64,000 nucleotides of DNA from JBDHWG01 sp046328505. Lineage in GTDB: Bacteria; Chloroflexota; Anaerolineae; Epilineales; JAHCIE01. The notes beneath the pieces are model-generated. The model was given only the letters and a program-made list of their open reading frames with translations, searched no databases and was not told the DNA's origin. This document shows positions 62,649 through 64,000 of the stretch, piece by piece; position 1 is the first letter of the stretch, and the number at the start of each line of letters is the position of its first letter. The stretch lies in assembly GCA_046328505.1 (NCBI GenBank), contig JAXLWL010000003.1, positions 1,116,001 through 1,180,000 on the forward strand. The letters run 5' to 3'. The position numbers and the translations under genes were made by a program.

Positions 62649-64000
62649 ATGTCTGACAAGGGTTACAGCGGGCCGCTGGAGAAAGTCAACGACACCCTGT
62701 GGCGCATCCCGAAGCGCTACAAGGCGGGGATGCGCGTCGACGGCCTGATCTATGCCAGCCGCGAGCTGATGGAGCATCTCAAGGCGGACCAGGCGCCGGA
62801 GCAGGTCGCCAACGTCGCGCACCTGCCAGGCATCCAGGTCGCCAGCCTCGCCATGCCCGACATCCACTGGGGCTATGGCTTCCCCATCGGCGGCGTCGCG
62901 GCGACGGACCCCGAGGAAGGCGGCGTCATCTCCCCCGGCGGGGTAGGCTACGATATCAATTGCCTCGCCGGCGACGCGCGCATCCTGCATGCCCACGGCT
63001 ACACGCGACCCATCGCGGAAATGTCCGCGGCGTGGCGAGACGCGCGCCTGGCTTGCTACAACTTGAGCGAGCCCCGACGCGGCGCGACAGACGTCGCCTT
63101 ATGGTTCGGCCAGCCACCGCGTGCTCGCGTCCTTCGCGCTGTGACCGAGACCGGGGACGAGCTTCGCGCCACGGCGGACCATCCCTTCTGGACACCCGAC
63201 GGTATGCGCCCGCTTGGCGAGTTGCGGCCCGGCGACCGTATAGCACTGGCGCCGTTCCAGGGCGTCCCGTACGAGCTGCCCTCCGAGGATATCATCGTTT
63301 CTGAAGACAACATGCGCGCACTGCTGACATCACTCGGCAAGGAGGGCGGCAACGCAATTGGGCAGGTGCTGACCTACCTCAAGGCACGCGGGCTGCTGCC
63401 GCTGCGCGCCTCATCGCCCGCGCTGCCGAACCTCCTGAAAGTCCTGGGCTTCGTCTTCGGCGATGGGACGCTGCGCTTCGAGAACGGGAACGGCAAGGGC
63501 ATTGTTGCGTTCTACGGCGCAGCCGCCGACCTCGAAGCCATTCGCGCCGACATCATGGCCCTGGGCGTGACCCCGTCGCGCGTTTACACACGCCGACGCC
63601 GCCACCATATCCAGACACAGTATGCCGCGTACGAGTTCGAGCGCGTGGAATGCCACTTCAAGGTCGTCAGTACTGGCTTCGCGGCGCTCCTCGCCTGCCT
63701 TGGCGCGCCTGTCGGCAACAAGGCGCAACAGGCCTACGACCTCCCGGCCTGGCTGGATGCAGCGCCCCTGTGGCACCGGCGGCTGTTCCTGGCTGCGCTG
63801 TTTGGCGCCGAGCTGACCTCGCCGGCGACTATCACCGGCCACGAGGCCACGCTGGCCGCGCCGGTACTCTCCATGAACAAGCGCGCGCCGGTTACCGAGA
63901 GCGGGCGCGCGTTCCTGGCGCATGTCGCGCGCTGGCTCGCCGACTTCGGTGTGGAAACCCAGGCGATTGCCGCGCGTGACGAAGGCGAGGGACGGGACGG
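62649..64000 (+). CDS. rtcB: tRNA-splicing/RNA-repair ligase RtcB interrupted by an intein, 3' end outside the window
   Basis: The frame starts MSDKGYSGPLEKVNDTLWRI with AGGGGG before the ATG and stays open to the window end. Residues 1-104 are the RtcB N-terminal part (MPDIHWGYGFPIGGVAA, ISPGGVGYDIN). At the conserved Cys of the metal site the sequence turns into an intein: CLAGDARIL (residue 105, base 62961) is block A, ATADHPFWTPDG with the block B His follows, then a LAGLIDADG-type endonuclease block LKVLGFVFGDGTLRF. A second such helix is FLAALFGAELTS. Splicing at this Cys is needed for ligase activity. The C-terminal splice junction and C-extein lie outside the window. Confidence 0.92.
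   Translation, partial: MSDKGYSGPLEKVNDTLWRIPKRYKAGMRVDGLIYASRELMEHLKADQAPEQVANVAHLPGIQVASLAMPDIHWGYGFPIGGVAATDPEEGGVISPGGVGYDINCLAGDARILHAHGYTRPIAEMSAAWRDARLACYNLSEPRRGATDVALWFGQPPRARVLRAVTETGDELRATADHPFWTPDGMRPLGELRPGDRIALAPFQGVPYELPSEDIIVSEDNMRALLTSLGKEGGNAIGQVLTYLKARGLLPLRASSPALPNLLKVLGFVFGDGTLRFENGNGKGIVAFYGAAADLEAIRADIMALGVTPSRVYTRRRRHHIQTQYAAYEFERVECHFKVVSTGFAALLACLGAPVGNKAQQAYDLPAWLDAAPLWHRRLFLAALFGAELTSPATITGHEATLAAPVLSMNKRAPVTESGRAFLAHVARWLADFGVETQAIAARDEGEGRD

Overview
This is a GC-rich bacterial window with densely packed genes on both strands. The content fits a member of the Chloroflexota. Pointers are STAND-type regulators (XRE or adenylate-cyclase heads on NB-ARC/TPR bodies), an F420-type PPOX enzyme, an S53 protease, a Thr/Pro-tailed secreted propeller ending in FLPYLGR, a reduced UvrA-like protein and many dispersed palindromic repeats. 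No rRNA, complete tRNA or CRISPR array was seen, so the phylum is an inference.

Layout: 1-3121 holds a KaiC-like ATPase (cut by the window edge) followed by a hybrid histidine kinase with a single-base frameshift. 3177-11566 holds a SulP permease, a GYD-domain protein, a repeat-rich gap, an XRE/NB-ARC/TPR regulator, a nitroreductase and a class V aminotransferase. 11612-14031 is an efflux ATPase with its HlyD-type adaptor but no permease. 14306-16267 is an MNT/HEPN toxin-antitoxin pair whose HEPN gene is split by an IS630-family element. 16492-19512 is secA, followed by a decayed transposase. 20998-24476 is an operon encoding all the modules of a urea-carboxylase-like enzyme (AHS1, AHS2 fused to a biotinyl domain, biotin carboxylase). 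24627-28532 holds a SnoaL-like protein, a methyltransferase, an S53 protease and a Gmad2/YbaY-like secreted protein. 28713-32114 is a recF-nucleoside permease operon. 32272-36969 holds small enzymes, a ChrB-type protein, an MFS transporter and an SDR. 37002-41639 is a 1545-residue CheB-headed sensor kinase. 41713-49309 holds the UvrA-like ATPase, a frameshifted adenylate-cyclase/NB-ARC regulator and a ThiXY-like ABC pair. 49883-56894 holds psuG, the propeller protein, a PPOX enzyme, HtrA and a CtpA-like protein. The window ends with SnoaL, SDR, sigma-like, orphan antitoxin, DinB and CDF genes, then archease and rtcB, which is interrupted by an intein running off the end.

The most unusual object is non-coding. 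At about 57137-57495 on the minus strand an AT-richer stretch has a TTGACA promoter, a predicted start exactly at a 10-bp closing helix whose two halves lie about 330 nt apart, six or more internal hairpins, and a duplicated submotif. I could not match it to RNase P, tmRNA, 6S, SRP RNA or a riboswitch I know. Other notable points are the cleanly reversible IS630 insertion, two 147-bp elements with constant arms and different centres, a family of GAGACGCG palindromes near gene ends, a CtpA-like protein without the usual Lys/Gln of its catalytic triad, and three ABC systems each missing a subunit.
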